This document shows, one piece after another, positions 9,812-22,019 of a stretch of 64,000 nucleotides of DNA. The notes below the pieces were generated by a model. The model did no database searches. It was not told the DNA's origin and worked only from the letters and a program-made list of their open reading frames with translations. How positions within the stretch are numbered: position 1 is the stretch's first letter; each line of letters opens with the position of its first letter. This DNA is from Calamus simplicifolius (Eukaryota; Streptophyta; Magnoliopsida; Arecales; Arecaceae), in the NCBI GenBank assembly GCA_900491605.1, contig UESW01005005.1:1-64000 (forward strand), given 5' to 3'. Position numbers and translations under genes: made by a program.

Positions 9812-11741
9812 TTTTTTTTTTGGTTATAAGCGGACGATCATACCACTCTGGGATGAGTCAAATCCGAAGTATCAGAGTATATAATTTGCTCCAAAATAAT
9901 CGGGCAGGGGTCACCAGGATGCCATTCCCACTGTTCAGAATGACGAGTTACAGTCGAGGCAACCCAATCCGTTGCAGTATTGGTTTTCCTATAGACATGA
10001 CGGATCAAAGGAGCAGAGGTAGACTGGAGAGAAGCCCATATATCAGTAATTAGGGGATTATGGGAGGGGCAGATATCAGCATCCCGTCTGATCCAATGTA
10101 TGACCGTAAGAGAATCTCCCTCAATAACTACCCGCTGAGAGCGCAAAATGCGGATAGCGTAGGTACCGGCCCAAGCAGCCTGCAACTCTGCCATAGGAAT
10201 GGAAATGTCAGAGAGCCATGACCACCAGCCGCAAGCAGCTCTCCCTTAGGCCCCCTAATAATAAATCCAATCCAGCAATACAGCCCGACACAGAGCCATC
10301 GAAGTTCACTTTGATATAATCTGGGGGTGGGGGCTCCCAAGCGATAAAGACCGTAGAATGGTGTGCTACCGAAACAGCAGGGGAATCCTAGAAGCCCGGT
10401 CTGTCAGAGTGACTACCCAAACCAGAACGAAGATACTCCGTAGCAAGAAAGTCGGCCGTGCGAATAATGGTCTGAGACGAGATCATATCATCAGCAAAGA
10501 CACTCTGGTTACAAGTTAGCCAGATGTGATAAGCCAAATAAGCTGAAAAAAACCCCTGGAAGCGACTGCCACTCTGAACAACTATACGAATGGCGCGCAA
10601 TAAAGATCACCGGATGGGTCCCTCGTCCTGCATCCATGGCCTGTATCGAAGCTGCTGCCAAATCTGAGAGGCATGAGAGCATGTAAGAATGGCATGCTCA
10701 ACCGTCTCCTCCTGAAACCCACATATCGGACAGCACAGACTGATAGAGAGACCGTGACCAGCCAGAAGAGAACATGTAGGGAGGCAGTCCCACATCAGCT
10801 TCCACAAGAAAAGCTGAATCCTTGGATGGATGGGCAAACGCCAGATCCAAGCCACATCATCCAAGCCTACAGTCCTAGGGCAGATACGATCGATCAGATC
10901 TCTAATAGAGGCACGAGGGATGGCAAGGATCCTGTGCACAAGCTCAGCTCCAAAGAACCGAGACACCGTAAGGATGTGCCAAGCAGGAGAGTCTTGGCAG
11001 AACAAAGCAGAAATAGGCAGAGAAGGTCCAACATCAGAGCTAAGGAAAGTCGGCCACCGAGCTAGAGAAAGATCCGCTATCCATATATCATGAATAACAT
11101 TAATAGAACTCCCATCCCAATCATGCAATGAATATCAGTCATAACAGTGGGGGCAAACTGGCAAATCGCTCTCCACATGAAGGAACAACCACATGAAATA
11201 CAGAGTCCGAATCAGGAGTCTAGCCACCGTATCTGCCATGCATAACAGAGCTCCAAAAACAATGAGGTTCCAAAAGAAATTTAAGGTGTGCCTAGCAAGG
11301 AGAGCCTCTCTGCGGACCACTAAAGACTGTATCCCTAGACCACCCTTGCAGATAAGCAAACAAACCATATCCCAGGACAAAAGATGAAGACCATGACCTC
11401 CCTGCATCGACGCCCATAGAAAGTTGTGGAAACGTCGCTCAATCCATCGAAGGCAGGTGACGGAATCAATGCATTAGACAAAGTGTAAAGGGGGAGAGAT
11501 ATGAGGATAGATCGAAGCAGAGTAACGCACCCCATCATGGAAAGGCCAGAAACCTGCCAATGATCCAATCTATCAGTAATCCGTCGCTTAAGATTCCAAA
11601 AATCCCGCTGACAGGGACTCCACCCAGTTATAGGGATCTGAAGGTAGGTCATATGGTCAGAGATCGTCAAAATCCCAAGTGATTAGGAGATGGCAGCACG
11701 ACAACGAAGAGAGGTTGATGGGCTAAAACACAAAACAGATT
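9812..11741 (-). mobile_element. 5'-truncated L1-type LINE
   Basis: Minus-strand non-LTR retrotransposon, 3' end at the T-run 9812-9821 (poly-A on its own strand), 5' end truncated within RT at about 11741. It is the same family as the LINE at 11980-17781; 3' ends align (GATCATCCGTCTGTAC there, GATCGTCCGCTTATAACC here). Target duplication is weak, only TCCTTT is shared, but the copia reading frame rejoins across it. Confidence 0.85.
9838..11670 (-). pseudogene. LINE ORF2 C-terminus: RT thumb, zf-RVT, RNase H
   Basis: From 11670 leftwards: end of the reverse transcriptase (YLQIPITGW, LDHWQVSGLSMMGCVTLLRS), a connection with LLSWDMVCLL and GGLGIQSL, then the zinc-binding zf-RVT domain (PIHPRIQLFLWKLMWDCLPT, CCPIC, HAILTCSHASQIW at 10607-11128). 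It ends with an RNase H domain: YIKVNFDGSV near 10320 and MAELQAAWAG through VIEGDSLTVIHWI to TDWVAS at 10194-9838. C-terminal RNase H is known in many plant L1 elements. There are frameshifts and stops between blocks. Confidence 0.82.
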
Positions 11742-11979
11742 TCCTTTCATGCATGAATGCCAAGTTTCTTCTCATTTGAATTCTTCCCTCATATAGTTTA
11801 TTTTATTAACTGAGACATTCTATATCAATTCTTAAAGGTATATCTCCTTTTCAAATTCTCTTTAAGCAACCACCACAATACTTTATACTTCTAAGTTTTT
11901 TATGCAAGTGTTTTTCATTTTTGGGTCCTTATAAACAAGACAAATTAAGCCCAAAAAATTATGCCATATGTATTTCTTT
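11742..11979 (+). pseudogene. copia integrase middle fragment
   Basis: Short stretch of host copia between the two LINEs. Readable blocks include ISPFQILFKQPPQYFILLSF and FLGPYKQDKLSPKNYAICIS, matching the segment between integrase core and the GYS...KGYKC motif of copia. It stops at the LINE target duplication at 11967-11979 and continues at 17782. Confidence 0.72.
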
Positions 11980-11989
11980 TTTTTTGTAC

Positions 11990-14900
11990 AGACGGATGAT
12001 CACACCAATTTAGGGTAAGTCGAGCCCGATATATCAGAATACAAAATTTGGATCAAAACAGGAGGACATGTATCTCCCTGCTTCCAACTCCAAAATTCAG
12101 TGTGGTCGGCAATCCTAGCGGCAATCCATTCGGCCACAGAGTTGGCTTCCCTATAGATGTGCCGAATCAGGGCACTATGAACTCCCTAAAGGATGGATCG
12201 AATATCGATAATCAGGGGGTTAGATGGCAAGCCAATGTCGGGATCCTGACGGAGCCAGCGGATAACAATAATGGAGTCCCTCTCGATGATAAGACAATAG
12301 GCGCCTAGAGTACTGATGGCATAGAAAATACCCACCTAAGCAGGAGACAGCTCAGCCAAGGGCACCGATGAATCAAGAAGGCCGAACCTACCAGCAACCA
12401 GCAACTCACCATTCGGATCTCATATCACAAAAGCTAAACCAGCAGATCTACCCCGAACACTCTCATCAAAATTGATTTTAACAAACCCTAGAGGTGGGGG
12501 CTCCCAAGAAATAAAGATCGTATGTCGATGTGTTGCCAGGGCAGCATGGAAGCTCCAGAGGCCAGGGCTATCAGAATCAAGAGCTGTATGATGGATAGTG
12601 TACTCCGCAGCTAAGGAGAAGGCTTTCCTGACTATCATGTAGGAAGGAGTCGCCTTCTCAGTGAACACCAACTGGTTTCGAGATAACCAAATCTGATTAG
12701 CAATGTAAGCCCTCGAGGTAACCTTCTGGTGGCTGCCCCTTTTCAAGTCCCACTTGATCAAGCCCAAAAAGGAGATTCGGATGGAAGAAGTACCAACATT
12801 GCAGGGCCGATCACCTAAAATTTGCCATATCTGTCTGGCTCTAGAGCAGGTGAAAATAGCATGGTCGACCGACTCCTCCTCCAGGCCACATAACGGGCAA
12901 ATGGGCTGAATGCTCAAGCCACACCTTGAGAGAAGGGAGCAGGTGGGAAGATAGTTCCGAGCCAGCTTCCAAACTAATAATCGAACCCTAGGTGAGTAGG
13001 GATATGCTAGATCCATGCCACATCCAATAGCTGCTGGGGCTGAGGCCTATAAATCCTCAGAAGATTCCTAATAGGAGCCCGCGGCAGACAGAATCTCTTC
13101 CAAACCCTGATATCAAAGGTATGACCCAAAATGAGAGGAGTGAAAAGAATGCAATGATAGAGGTCATCCCCGAAGAATGTGGATAGCAGAGGAGTATGCC
13201 AAGTAGAATGGTCTTGGGTGATTAAATCAGAGAGACTCTCATGCCATTAGGGATGGCAGTACTGACAAAGGTAGGCCAACGAGACAGGGGAAGGTCTGCA
13301 ATCCACATATCCTGAATAACATCCACCGAGACTCCATCCCCAATCATCCATGAAATGCTGTTCAGAATATCCAGAGCGTGTCGGCATACCTCTTTCCAAA
13401 AGGAGTGCCCATGAGTAGGCTAAGGATCAATAGAAGAAATTGTCTCTATACTTGGCATGCATGAAGGAGCTCCACATACAGTGCGGTTCAAGTAGAAACC
13501 GCATGGCATGCCTAGCAATCAAAGCCTTTCTCCGAACAGTAAGGGATTGGATCCCCAACCCTCTCTCAATGATCAGTAGACAGACAACGTCCCAAGCCAC
13601 TAGGTGAGTACCATGTCCATCCTGCATCGAGGCCTAGAGAAAGTCCCTGAAATATCTCTCAATCTTCTTCAAGCAGGTCAATGGAATAGTCGCATTAGAT
13701 AACAGATAGAGAGGAAGAGACGAAAGCACATATCATAATAGAGTAATCCTCGCTATCATAGAAAGACCAATGACCTACCATCCATCCAAATGATCATGGA
13801 TACGCCTCTTTAGGTCGCTAAAGTTAGAGCTTCGTGGTCGTCTCCTCATACGAAATCCCCAAATAGGAAAGCTGATCTACCATAATTGAGATACCCATGA
13901 TTTGCTTAATAGCTCCCCTTAAAGTAGATGTCGTCAAGGGGCTAAAGCAGATCAAGGACTTACTCAGGTTAACCTTCTGACCAGAGGCATGACAATAAGA
14001 CTAAAGTATAGAGGCAAAGGTGGAAGCGTTGCTTATTGAATCCTTGCCCAGAAGGATACAGTCATCAGCAAATAGCAAGTGGGAGAGAGATGGCCCTCGG
14101 GGCCCCGCACTGTAGGGTATAAGAGAAGAGTCCTGTTGTGCCAGAGATAGTGCCCATGATAAAGCATCAGTAGAGAGGATAAACAAAAATGGCGAAAGAG
14201 GACATCTCTGCCTTAATTCGACCTCAGAGTGAAAGTAATCATTCTGATTCCCATTAATATGGAGCGAAAAGGATGAACGGTAAACACAGGCCATGATCCA
14301 GTCAATAAAGAGTTCCTCAAAGCCAAACTCATATAGAGTGCATCGTAGGAAAGCCCAATTCAGTCTATCGTAAGCTCTCTCTATATCCAGCTTAATAGCC
14401 ATGAGATAGTGATGACCAGAGGCTCGCTGAAGATCATGCATGAACTCCTGAACAAGTAGGGCATTATCAGTGATGCTACGGCCCCTAAGGAAAACCCCTT
14501 GCTCTGGAGAAATAAGATGAGGAATCACCGCTCGCATCCGGAAGACCAAGGGATGCGCACATACCTTATATAAGGTAGTACAGAGGCTGATAGGCCGGTA
14601 GTGCTGGGGAGTGGTAGCATCTGGACGTTTAGGAACTAGGGTTACAAAAGTCTGGTTCCACTCAGTGGGAATGGCTTTCGACTGAAAGACAAGCTAGATG
14701 GCCTGAATAACATCCCAACCCAGAATGCCCCAGTAATAACAGAAAAAGAAAGAAGGGAACTCATCATGCCCCGGGGCCTTATCCGCACCCAGGTCCCATA
14801 AAGCCAACCGAATGTCCTTCGCCAAAATGGGCCAAATAAGAAGATCATTCTCCGTATCAGAGATCCTATTAGGGGTTAAAATAGGGCAAACAGGGAGCCC

Positions 14901-16057
14901 ATCACTAGTAAGAGTAGTCCATCTAGACTGAAAGAAATGAAGAATCTAATCTCTGATCATCTAATCACCCTCCTAGAAATGACCCTCATCATCAGCTATG
15001 CATCTAATACAGTTCGCCGCTCGGCGTTTGATAGTGGCCTGATGAAAGAATCTAGTATTAGCGTCACCTTCTTTAATCCACTGGATCCGGGACCTCTACT
15101 TCTAAAAGGTCTCCTGCTGGAAAAGAAGGGAATGGTGGATCGATAGGCTCAATAGTCTATTGTCATCCCTTTGATTCCAGAGCAAGAACATCGATAGCCT
15201 GCATCTAGCAAGAACAAGGCACCTCAATAGTCTGTAGATAGCACTCCTTCTGATAGGCACATGCCATACCTCAGAAATAATAGCCCTAGCAGAAGAATAA
15301 GAAGTCCAAAACTTCTCAAATATGAACTGCCGACTCCACTGCAAACCCGCAGCAGTAGATATAAGAAGAAGGCAGTGATATGAAGCAATGCAGGACAAGT
15401 GAGTGACGGTGGCAGAAAGGTAAATCTGAAGCCAACTAGAAGTGGCCAAGGCCCTATCCAACCTTTCCCATACTCTGGTAGTTCCTTGCCGGTTGTTGCA
15501 CCATGTAAACTAGGAACCCTGGAACCTCAGATCCAAAAGGTCGGCAGTAGAGATGGACCTAAACTCAGTTCTAAATGTAGATCCAACGGTCTATCTATCC
15601 CCTTTCTTCTCATAGGCCCCCACTATGCAGTTGAAGTTACCTACAAAAAGGAAGGAAATTCCCTGAGCAAGCAAAGACTGAATCTCATCCTAGAGCACCT
15701 GGCGTTCCCTAAAGTCAGTGCTGGCATAGACACCCGATAGGAGCCAGGAGACAGAGGTCCTCTCAAAAATAACAGCAGCAACTTGCTGACCGCAGCAATG
15801 AAAGGCATCCACTCTAATCCTATCATTTCTTCAGAGCACCAGGATGCCGCCAGAAAGACCGACAGACTCAACAGCATAAGAAACCCGGGATCTAAAAACC
15901 AATCTCTAAAAGCGAGCCAGACTAACCCCAAACAATCGAGTTTCTAGAAGGACACAAATGTCAAATTTATATAACTGCATAAGCCTCCCAAAAGAGGAGT
16001 GGAATGAAGGTTTCAAGGCTCCTCTCACATTCCAAAGAAGTATCTTCATCCTGATAC
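11990..16057 (-). pseudogene. LINE ORF2: endonuclease, RT, zf-RVT, RNase H
   Basis: Endonuclease begins near 16050 with MKILLWNVRGALKPSFHSSF and DICVLLETRL (catalytic Glu), later FLFVGNFNCI (D to N at the usual GDFN). Reverse transcriptase at 14549-14001 has VFLRGRSITDNALLVQEF, KLDIERAYDRLNW, RQRCPLSPFLFIL and the catalytic LLFADDCILL (FADD). zf-RVT at 13016-12420 has PRVRLLVWKLARNYLPTCSL, CPLCG and HAIFTCSRARQIW. RNase H follows from FVKINFDESV (about 12480) to IRHIYREANSVAEWIA (about 12130). Several stops and frameshifts, notably at 15100-15500 and 14549-14850. Confidence 0.85.
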
Positions 16058-16250
16058 ATGAGTGGGGAGGACCTCGATCCTATCCCCAGACATCTCCGCA
16101 TCAGAGGGAACGTTGACTGGAGGGGAACCCTCCATTGGTTCCTTTCCACTGAACTCCTCTGACTGGGAAGAATCCATCACCCTCCCATATCAACTTGCTG
16201 AATGGCCTGCTTCAGCTGATAGACAGCGGACTTGTGGGTGTATCCCACCA

Positions 16251-17666
16251 TCATCTCCTGTTGGGGATCCCAGAAGCATCCCCCGGGTTAGACCCTGCCA
16301 TGCTACGGAGTTTCTTAGTTCCCCGACAAGTCAGGGCACCTGATCCTCGGACTGAGTCTAACGAAGCTGAGAAAGTGAAGGATGTTGGCTCCTTCCCTTT
16401 AGCAGTGAGGGGAGCTTTGCCTTTTGCTTTGTTGGACTTGGAGGCCACTCGCTGAGTGTTAGCCTCAACAGATAGGGCCCTCTTTGATGGCCCCGGAGTC
16501 GAGTCCATACGAAACTCTAGGCACACAGACTCAACCCTCGAGCCCAGAGTAGAGAAGGGGTTAAGGTCTCTGCTCTCAGGCTACACTGATTCAGTCAACT
16601 AAATTTCAGCCTGGAAAATAGTTGCTAAACCGGCACAGCAACAGTGGACTGGCATGCTTGCGCTAGACCTCCCTTGCTTTGATCCGACAATATCTTCACA
16701 GAAGAGGAAGGCCGTCCATCAGGGGGGAGCCTGCTCCCCTGCCTTCGAGCGATCTTCTTGGGGATTTGCCACCCCTCCCCCGAAGCAGAGGATGGTTGCG
16801 CATCCACTTGATCTATCTTCCTATAGTTCGATGAATGAAGCTAAGGTGATCTCCTTAGCCGGACAGCTTCCATCCACGGTCCGAATTTGGGCCCTTATGA
16901 GGATGGAGCTTGCTCCGGCATTGAGATGCAATTGCCATCGAAGTGTAGAGCTCCATAGGAATCACAGATTCCTTCAACATTCTTGTAGGAGAATTGCTGC
17001 CAGAAGGGAGCTTTGTTCCCACGAACTCTCATCCCTGCTGGAGGGGTTTGCGCACATCGACACGGACATAGGCACGAGCAAAGCTCCACCGATTCTTCAA
17101 CTTGGTGGCATCATCAGAGTATCTATATTCCCCTACCACCGAGAGAACAGACAGTATCTCCTCTGTCCAGAAATCTAGCGGAAGTAGGGGAAGTCGGATC
17201 CATATCAGGGCAGAGAGGAGGGTGCCAGCCGTCGGGATGAACTCGGATTGCCACTCCGCGATAGCAATCAATTTCCCATTCGCCCCCAAGGCCTCCCCAG
17301 AACGAAATCCTTGGCTTGAGGATCAGAGAAATGGAAGAAGTAATGCCGATGAGCTAGAGAGATAGCTTCAATTTCCCCGACAATACTAGCCCTGTGAAAC
17401 TCTCGGATAATCGCCTCCAGTGGCACCCACCGAGACAGGCTCCGGGCAATGATCAAATTATTCACTAAGCCACTGGCTTCAACATCCAAGGATTGAGCAG
17501 GGATCTGAATTATGTGTGGGAACAACTGCTCGAGTTCGGCAACCTTCGTCGGAGATGGAAAAGGAGCAATCAATTCAAAACAAGCAGGAGGGGAACGATG
17601 CCAAGGCCTTCTAGCATGTGTTGCCACATCAGACCCATCCGGAGAAGGAGCCGGAGAGTGAGCCAT
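16251..17666 (-). pseudogene. LINE ORF1: DUF4283 and zinc-knuckle-like protein
   Basis: RNA-binding ORF1 protein of plant L1 elements. The start at 17666 gives MAHSPAPSPDGSDVATHARR. The DUF4283 domain follows (LVNNLIIARSLSRWVPLEAI, HYFFHFSDPQAKDFVLGRPW), shifting frame near 17280 to WIRLPLLPLDFWTEEILSVL. The region where a CCHC knuckle is expected (about 17030-16895) is degenerate. A basic, proline/serine-rich tail runs to about 16251. Spacing to ORF2 is about 200 bases. Confidence 0.75.
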
Positions 17667-18887
17667 CAGCTAGTCAAAGATGAACGGAATCGGAGACCGA
17701 ATCACCGGTAATCAGCAAAGAAGACCGATAGCACCAATCTTAAAGCAGCAACACAGGAACAAACCCTCGTATTTGACGCTTTATGTATTTCTTTGTTATT
17801 ATCCTTTTCAAAGAGGTCATAAATGTCTTCATGGTGACTATGGATGGGTTTACACTTCGCAGCATATACGTTTTAATGGAACTTCTTTTCCTTTTGTAAC
17901 TCTTTCTAACTGCTCATTTGTCATTATTTCTATCCCTTTTTTACTATCACTTATTTTCACTACTACCACTTATTTGACTGCACCAAATTATCTGATGCCA
18001 TATCTCAATGGCTCAGATGAATCAATCCTAAACTTGAACATTCCAGGTGTATCTCAATCACCATATCTATACCTGCTATATCACCCATTGAACTTAACAT
18101 TTAGCCCATCCTCTCCCTCTACCATTAGGCCCACCAATCATTAGTTCTTATACTAACCAAATATGCTTCCATCTTTTCATCATATTCAGAATCACCTAGT
18201 TCGGTTTTAATCAAAACATTTAATCACTTACATGCAGAACCAAACTAATCCCAACATCCCCTATCCTCCATTGCCATTCGAACTCACAAAATGGTCACTT
18301 GATTTTTTAATCACACCCTTAAAATCAAAACCTTTCCTAACTATATTACTTTTCACACAACTCGTCACCCACTAGATTATGATTAATCTACGGTGGAACC
18401 CACAAGCTTGACTAAATAAACATCCTTGTTAGCACGCTACAATACAAGATAAGTACAATGCTCTAATTAATAATGGCACTTAGACTCTCATTCCCCTATT
18501 AAAAATAACACAAATGGATGTAAATAGGTTTTTCTTACCAAATAAAATTTTATGGGATAATGGATCACTATAACGCCTGCTTAGTAGCAAAAGGATACAA
18601 TCAAGAAGAAAGCTAGCAACTATTTTGAAACCTTTACTCCAGTGGTTAAGCCCACAACTATGAGGGCTGTTTTAACTCTTACTTTATCAAATGGACGGCT
18701 CATCTACCAATTAGATGTAAATAATACATTTTACATGGATATGTTTAAGAAGATGTGCACATGGTTCAATGAATTTTTGGTCTAGGAGTGCTCTAACATA
18801 TGCATGCAAACTCAATAAAATTCTTTATGGACACAACAAACATTAGGAGCTTGGTTTCAATGATTCACTCATCTGCTCGTTGAATCT

Positions 18888-18975
18888 AAGTCTAATACCT
18901 TACTATTCATACGAACCACAGCCTAGAATATAAGTCTAATACCATACTATTCATACGAACCACAGCCTAGAATAT
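18888..18975 (+). repeat. 44-bp direct tandem duplication
   Basis: Two nearly identical 44-base units starting AAGTCTAATACC and ending CCTAGAATAT, one mismatch (TT versus AT). A local slippage-type duplication within the dead copia RT; no role suggested. Confidence 0.85.
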
Positions 18976-19468
18976 TACTCTCTGGTTAGTATTATATATT
19001 GATGATATCCTAATCATAAAGAGCAATTTCACTATCATTGCTTCTCTATTCAACTATTAAACAAAATATCCTTCCTCGAAGACTTGAGTCTCCCACGCTA
19101 TTTTCTTAGGATTGAAATATCCCTTTTGTTACAAGCTTACTTGTAAGTTAGAAATTGCCTTTATAAACAATAAGGTTTATCAATTCATGCATCAACCTGT
19201 TAAAGTTCATTGTATTGCGGTTAAATAAGTAGTTTACCATCAGAAACATACAATCAGGTATTGGTTTCATTTAAAGAAAGCTTCTCATCCATCCCTTCAT
19301 GCCTATTTTGATATAGATTGGGCTGAATTTATGGATCATTGTCACTCAATTAATAGATACTGCATATGATTGTTGCTCAATTAGTAGTTATTGCATATGT
19401 CTTAGCTCGAATCTTATCTTATGGAGTGCTAAAAAATAAAGAACGGTGTCTCGCTTAGATACAGAAGT

Positions 19469-19644
19469 CATCGCCTCTGGTGCAGCATGGCCTACACCGG
19501 GTGCGGTGATTCGCCCACACGTGGGATCGTACCGAAGGTCCGTCTGTGAGTTCCGCATCGCTGATGCATGGACTTGTATGCGGACGAATCACCACACTTG
19601 GTATAGGTCATGCTATACCAGAACGATGTACCAAGACTATTTCT
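19469..19644. mobile_element. 176-bp foldback/MITE-like insert in copia RNase H
   Basis: Breaks the copia RNase H reading frame, which rejoins after it. Flanked by AGAAGT direct repeats (19463-19468 and 19645-19650); extended to 9 bases the flanks match at 7 of 9, compatible with a Mutator-like duplication. Two 43-base arms (19476-19518 and 19580-19622) are inverted repeats, 34 of 43 identical, and every mismatch is a transition. It is GC-rich compared with its surroundings. No coding capacity. The superfamily cannot be decided. Confidence 0.65.
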
Positions 19645-19985
19645 AGAAGTAAAGTATTATGCTTTGACCAATGTCACTGATGGGGTCTATTGGCTTCAAT
19701 GTCTTCATAAATCACATATGAAGCTTTCTAAATCATCTATTTTATAGCGTGATAATATTGGTACAATATATTTGTATGCAAATACAATTTTTTATGCTTG
19801 AATAAAACTCATTGAAATCAACTTTCATTTTATACAAGAGAAAGTAGCTCGTAAGGATCTTAAAGTTCATTACATCTCTACCCTACCATTGATCAAGTAG
19901 CTGACAATATGATCAAGTAACTATCTTCAAGGCGGTTCGATGATCTCTTCCAATTCGCTCGTTGAGGCATCTAAAAAATATATAT

Positions 19986-20340
19986 TTGTCAATCTTATTC
20001 CAATTCAAATTTACAATACCAGAATCCCTTAATTATCTTTTTTTGACTATATTTGTACAGCTCTTGTATCTTGACATAAAAAGAAATTATAAATAGATTG
20101 GCTTATCAATCTTATTCAAATTCAAATTCAAATTTATATTTAAATATAAACCTCACAATATTAAAATATCTTAAATCTCTTCTTTGATCATATCTCATGC
20201 AACTATTATACCGTTACATAGAGAAAAAATTCTTTATATGCATCTTTGTAAATTATAAATACATACAACGAATGTAAAATAAAAATCATTCAAACTATTT
20301 TCACCAAGTCAAAGACTTTTGAAACCGTGACAACATGTTT
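19986..20340 (+). repeat. probable 3' LTR remnant of the old copia
   Basis: AT-rich sequence after the last copia coding trace, with two similar stretches (GTCAATCTTATTCCAATTCA near 19989 and TCAATCTTATTCAAATTCAA near 20108) and TATAAATA-like motifs. Position relative to RNase H suggests an LTR, but no terminal dinucleotides or partner LTR are in the window. Confidence 0.35.
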
Positions 20341-22019
20341 AAGCATGTGAATAACTTGCTCATTCTTTCCGAAACAATGTGAGATCATGCCTTTTTTTCT
20401 CCTTGGAATTGGATCCAAAAGCTAGGTCTGAAAATTCGTGTAACAATATATAACCCCCAATCCAGCTATAGGCTGATTATTAAAAGCAAACGGGGCAATC
20501 AGAGGGACGGCTCGCTTGGTCTATCATCAGAGGATAGAACAAAGGAAAAGTCTTTGTGCACTGAAGGCGATGCACGAAGGGCATTCTCATTGGCTCCATT
20601 CATGCGAGCATACATGCAAAGCGCATTAGTGATCCAATAGATCATGTATGTATGTATGTATGCATGATCAATGATCATATCTGATGCATACCTTCGTGCA
20701 TGTAAGACGATGCACAAAAACGTTTCCTCAAACAAATGGCTTCAAAGAGTCATGGGCCTCCACTATGCCATTTCAATCAATTCTTTTAAAGGAGACGTCG
20801 CGGCCGCAAGCGCCTTTGGGAGCGTCGGCCGGCATGCGGCGCTCGAAAATAATGGGTCGGAAAGCAAGTGTTTAAATATATGCCAAGGTGGGAATCAAAG
20901 TCAGCAAAAGACACCGTTATATATCTTTCTCTATCTTTTTTTCTCTTTTTTTTTCCTCTCGTAATCTTGACGCAGATATCGTATCCCTCATGATCCGCAA
21001 GCAGACCACGGAATGGGGGTTGTGTAGAGGGAAAGGCCGAGGTTTGAAGGCACGAACGGCTACGTTAAGGGCTGTGAAATGGCATGGCATGCATGACATG
21101 ACATTAACTCCAAAGTCCACTCTCCCTTCTCAGTCCCTCAAGCCCATATATATATATAAAAGCACGACAACATTTAAAGCATGCCTTTTAAAATATGGCA
21201 ATATTATATATAGTTCCACGGTAGCTGTTATGTTGGTGACGGGCACCTTCGTTATATTTATAATTATATATAGATCAATAACTCTCCTATTCATGTTGTT
21301 GTGACTGTTTTATTTTATTGTTCTATAAATAAAGATTACAACAATCGCTATCAGATCTTTCGCTATTTTTTTTTTTTAAAGAAAAAATTAATGTACGAGC
21401 AATGTTATAAATAAATAGATAGATACATCTATTTAAAACAGAAGAATCATAATATTTGGGAATATGGCTTCTCTTCACTTTTCTCAACCATAACAAAAAA
21501 TGATGGTTGTTATGATGGGCAACACGTTAATACATAAAATAAAAATTAGGGTGAAAGAATAACCTACATCATTATCTACGCATGGTAAGGGTGAGCTTAA
21601 GGACCTATGACGAGAAGAAAGTGGTGTTTTTGAAGTTTTCTTCAAGCTACTGCGCTGCCAAAGAATGAATAGGAATAAGAGGCCCATGCATTATGAGATT
21701 CATGATAGTTGTAGCTTATGGCTATATTTAGACGTTTATGGTCTACGTCACAGCCGGCTAACCATCTTTTTCTCAAAAATATATTTTTAATATTTTAGTA
21801 CAATAATAGCCATAATTCTCTCTTATCAATGGCTTATATTTCTTTCTTTACATCTATCCCCCTATATATTATCTATTTTTGTATGTGTTTGTCACTGTCA
21901 TGACATAGACGGATAACATTTCTCTCTCTTTTGTTGTTATAGATGCATGTCAACTTCTTCGCAACACTTTTAGCTGTATACGGCGCTTGTCATTTTGAAA
22001 TTCTTTCAATTTGTGCAGG
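20341..22019. other. no recognisable gene
   Basis: Contains a TGTA microsatellite (about 20644-20664), a GC-rich patch with a NotI-type GCGGCCGC site at about 20800-20850 and AT-rich sequence elsewhere. Short open frames here have no recognisable domain. It may be unique intergenic DNA between the old copia and the Tat element; the Tat target duplication CAGG ends at 22019. Confidence 0.5.

Larger units (their letters stand above)
11980..17781 (-). mobile_element. near full-length L1-type LINE, 5.8 kb
   Basis: Flanked by a perfect 13-bp target duplication TATGTATTTCTTT at 11967-11979 and 17782-17794. The minus-strand 3' end carries a short poly-A (T-run 11977-11985). From 5' to 3' it holds ORF1 with a DUF4283-type RNA-binding domain, endonuclease, reverse transcriptase, zf-RVT and RNase H. 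ORF2 contains stops, so it is not currently active, but the clean duplication indicates a fairly recent insertion relative to its copia host. Confidence 0.92.
17782..19985 (+). pseudogene. copia integrase C-terminus, RT and RNase H, heavily decayed
   Basis: Resumes the host copia: YYPFQRGHKCLHGDYGWVYT, then RFNGTSFPF (integrase C-terminus). RT traces: LVAKGYNQEE near 18580 and TMRAVLTLTLSNGRLIYQLD near 18660. RNase H traces: DWAEF near 19320, a KKxxTVSR-type block near 19435 broken by a foldback insert, then EVKYYALTNVTDGVYWLQCL at about 19650. The C-terminus (DQVADN, SSRRFDDL) is at 19900-19960. A 44-bp tandem duplication lies at 18888-18975. Many stops; this is the oldest element here. Confidence 0.7.
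4432..20340 (+). mobile_element. old Ty1/copia element broken up by four insertions
   Basis: Plus-strand copia polyprotein that can be followed through interruptions: protease end and GAG-pre-integrase (4440-4762), integrase core (9453-9811), integrase middle (11742-11979), then integrase C-terminus, RT and RNase H (17782-19985). The translation resumes at the matching point of the copia domain map after each inserted element, which is the main evidence for one host element. The 5' part is replaced at 4426 by the SIRE-like element. The 3' end is vague: AT-rich, LTR-like sequence to about 20340, no clear terminus. Confidence 0.8.

Noticed and set aside
19446..19646. 66-codon plus-strand frame
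   Set aside because: It spans the foldback insert and its copia flanks; the coding look comes from the GC-rich hairpin.
20499..20735. 78-codon minus-strand frame
   Set aside because: Runs through a TGTA microsatellite; no domain, no supporting context.
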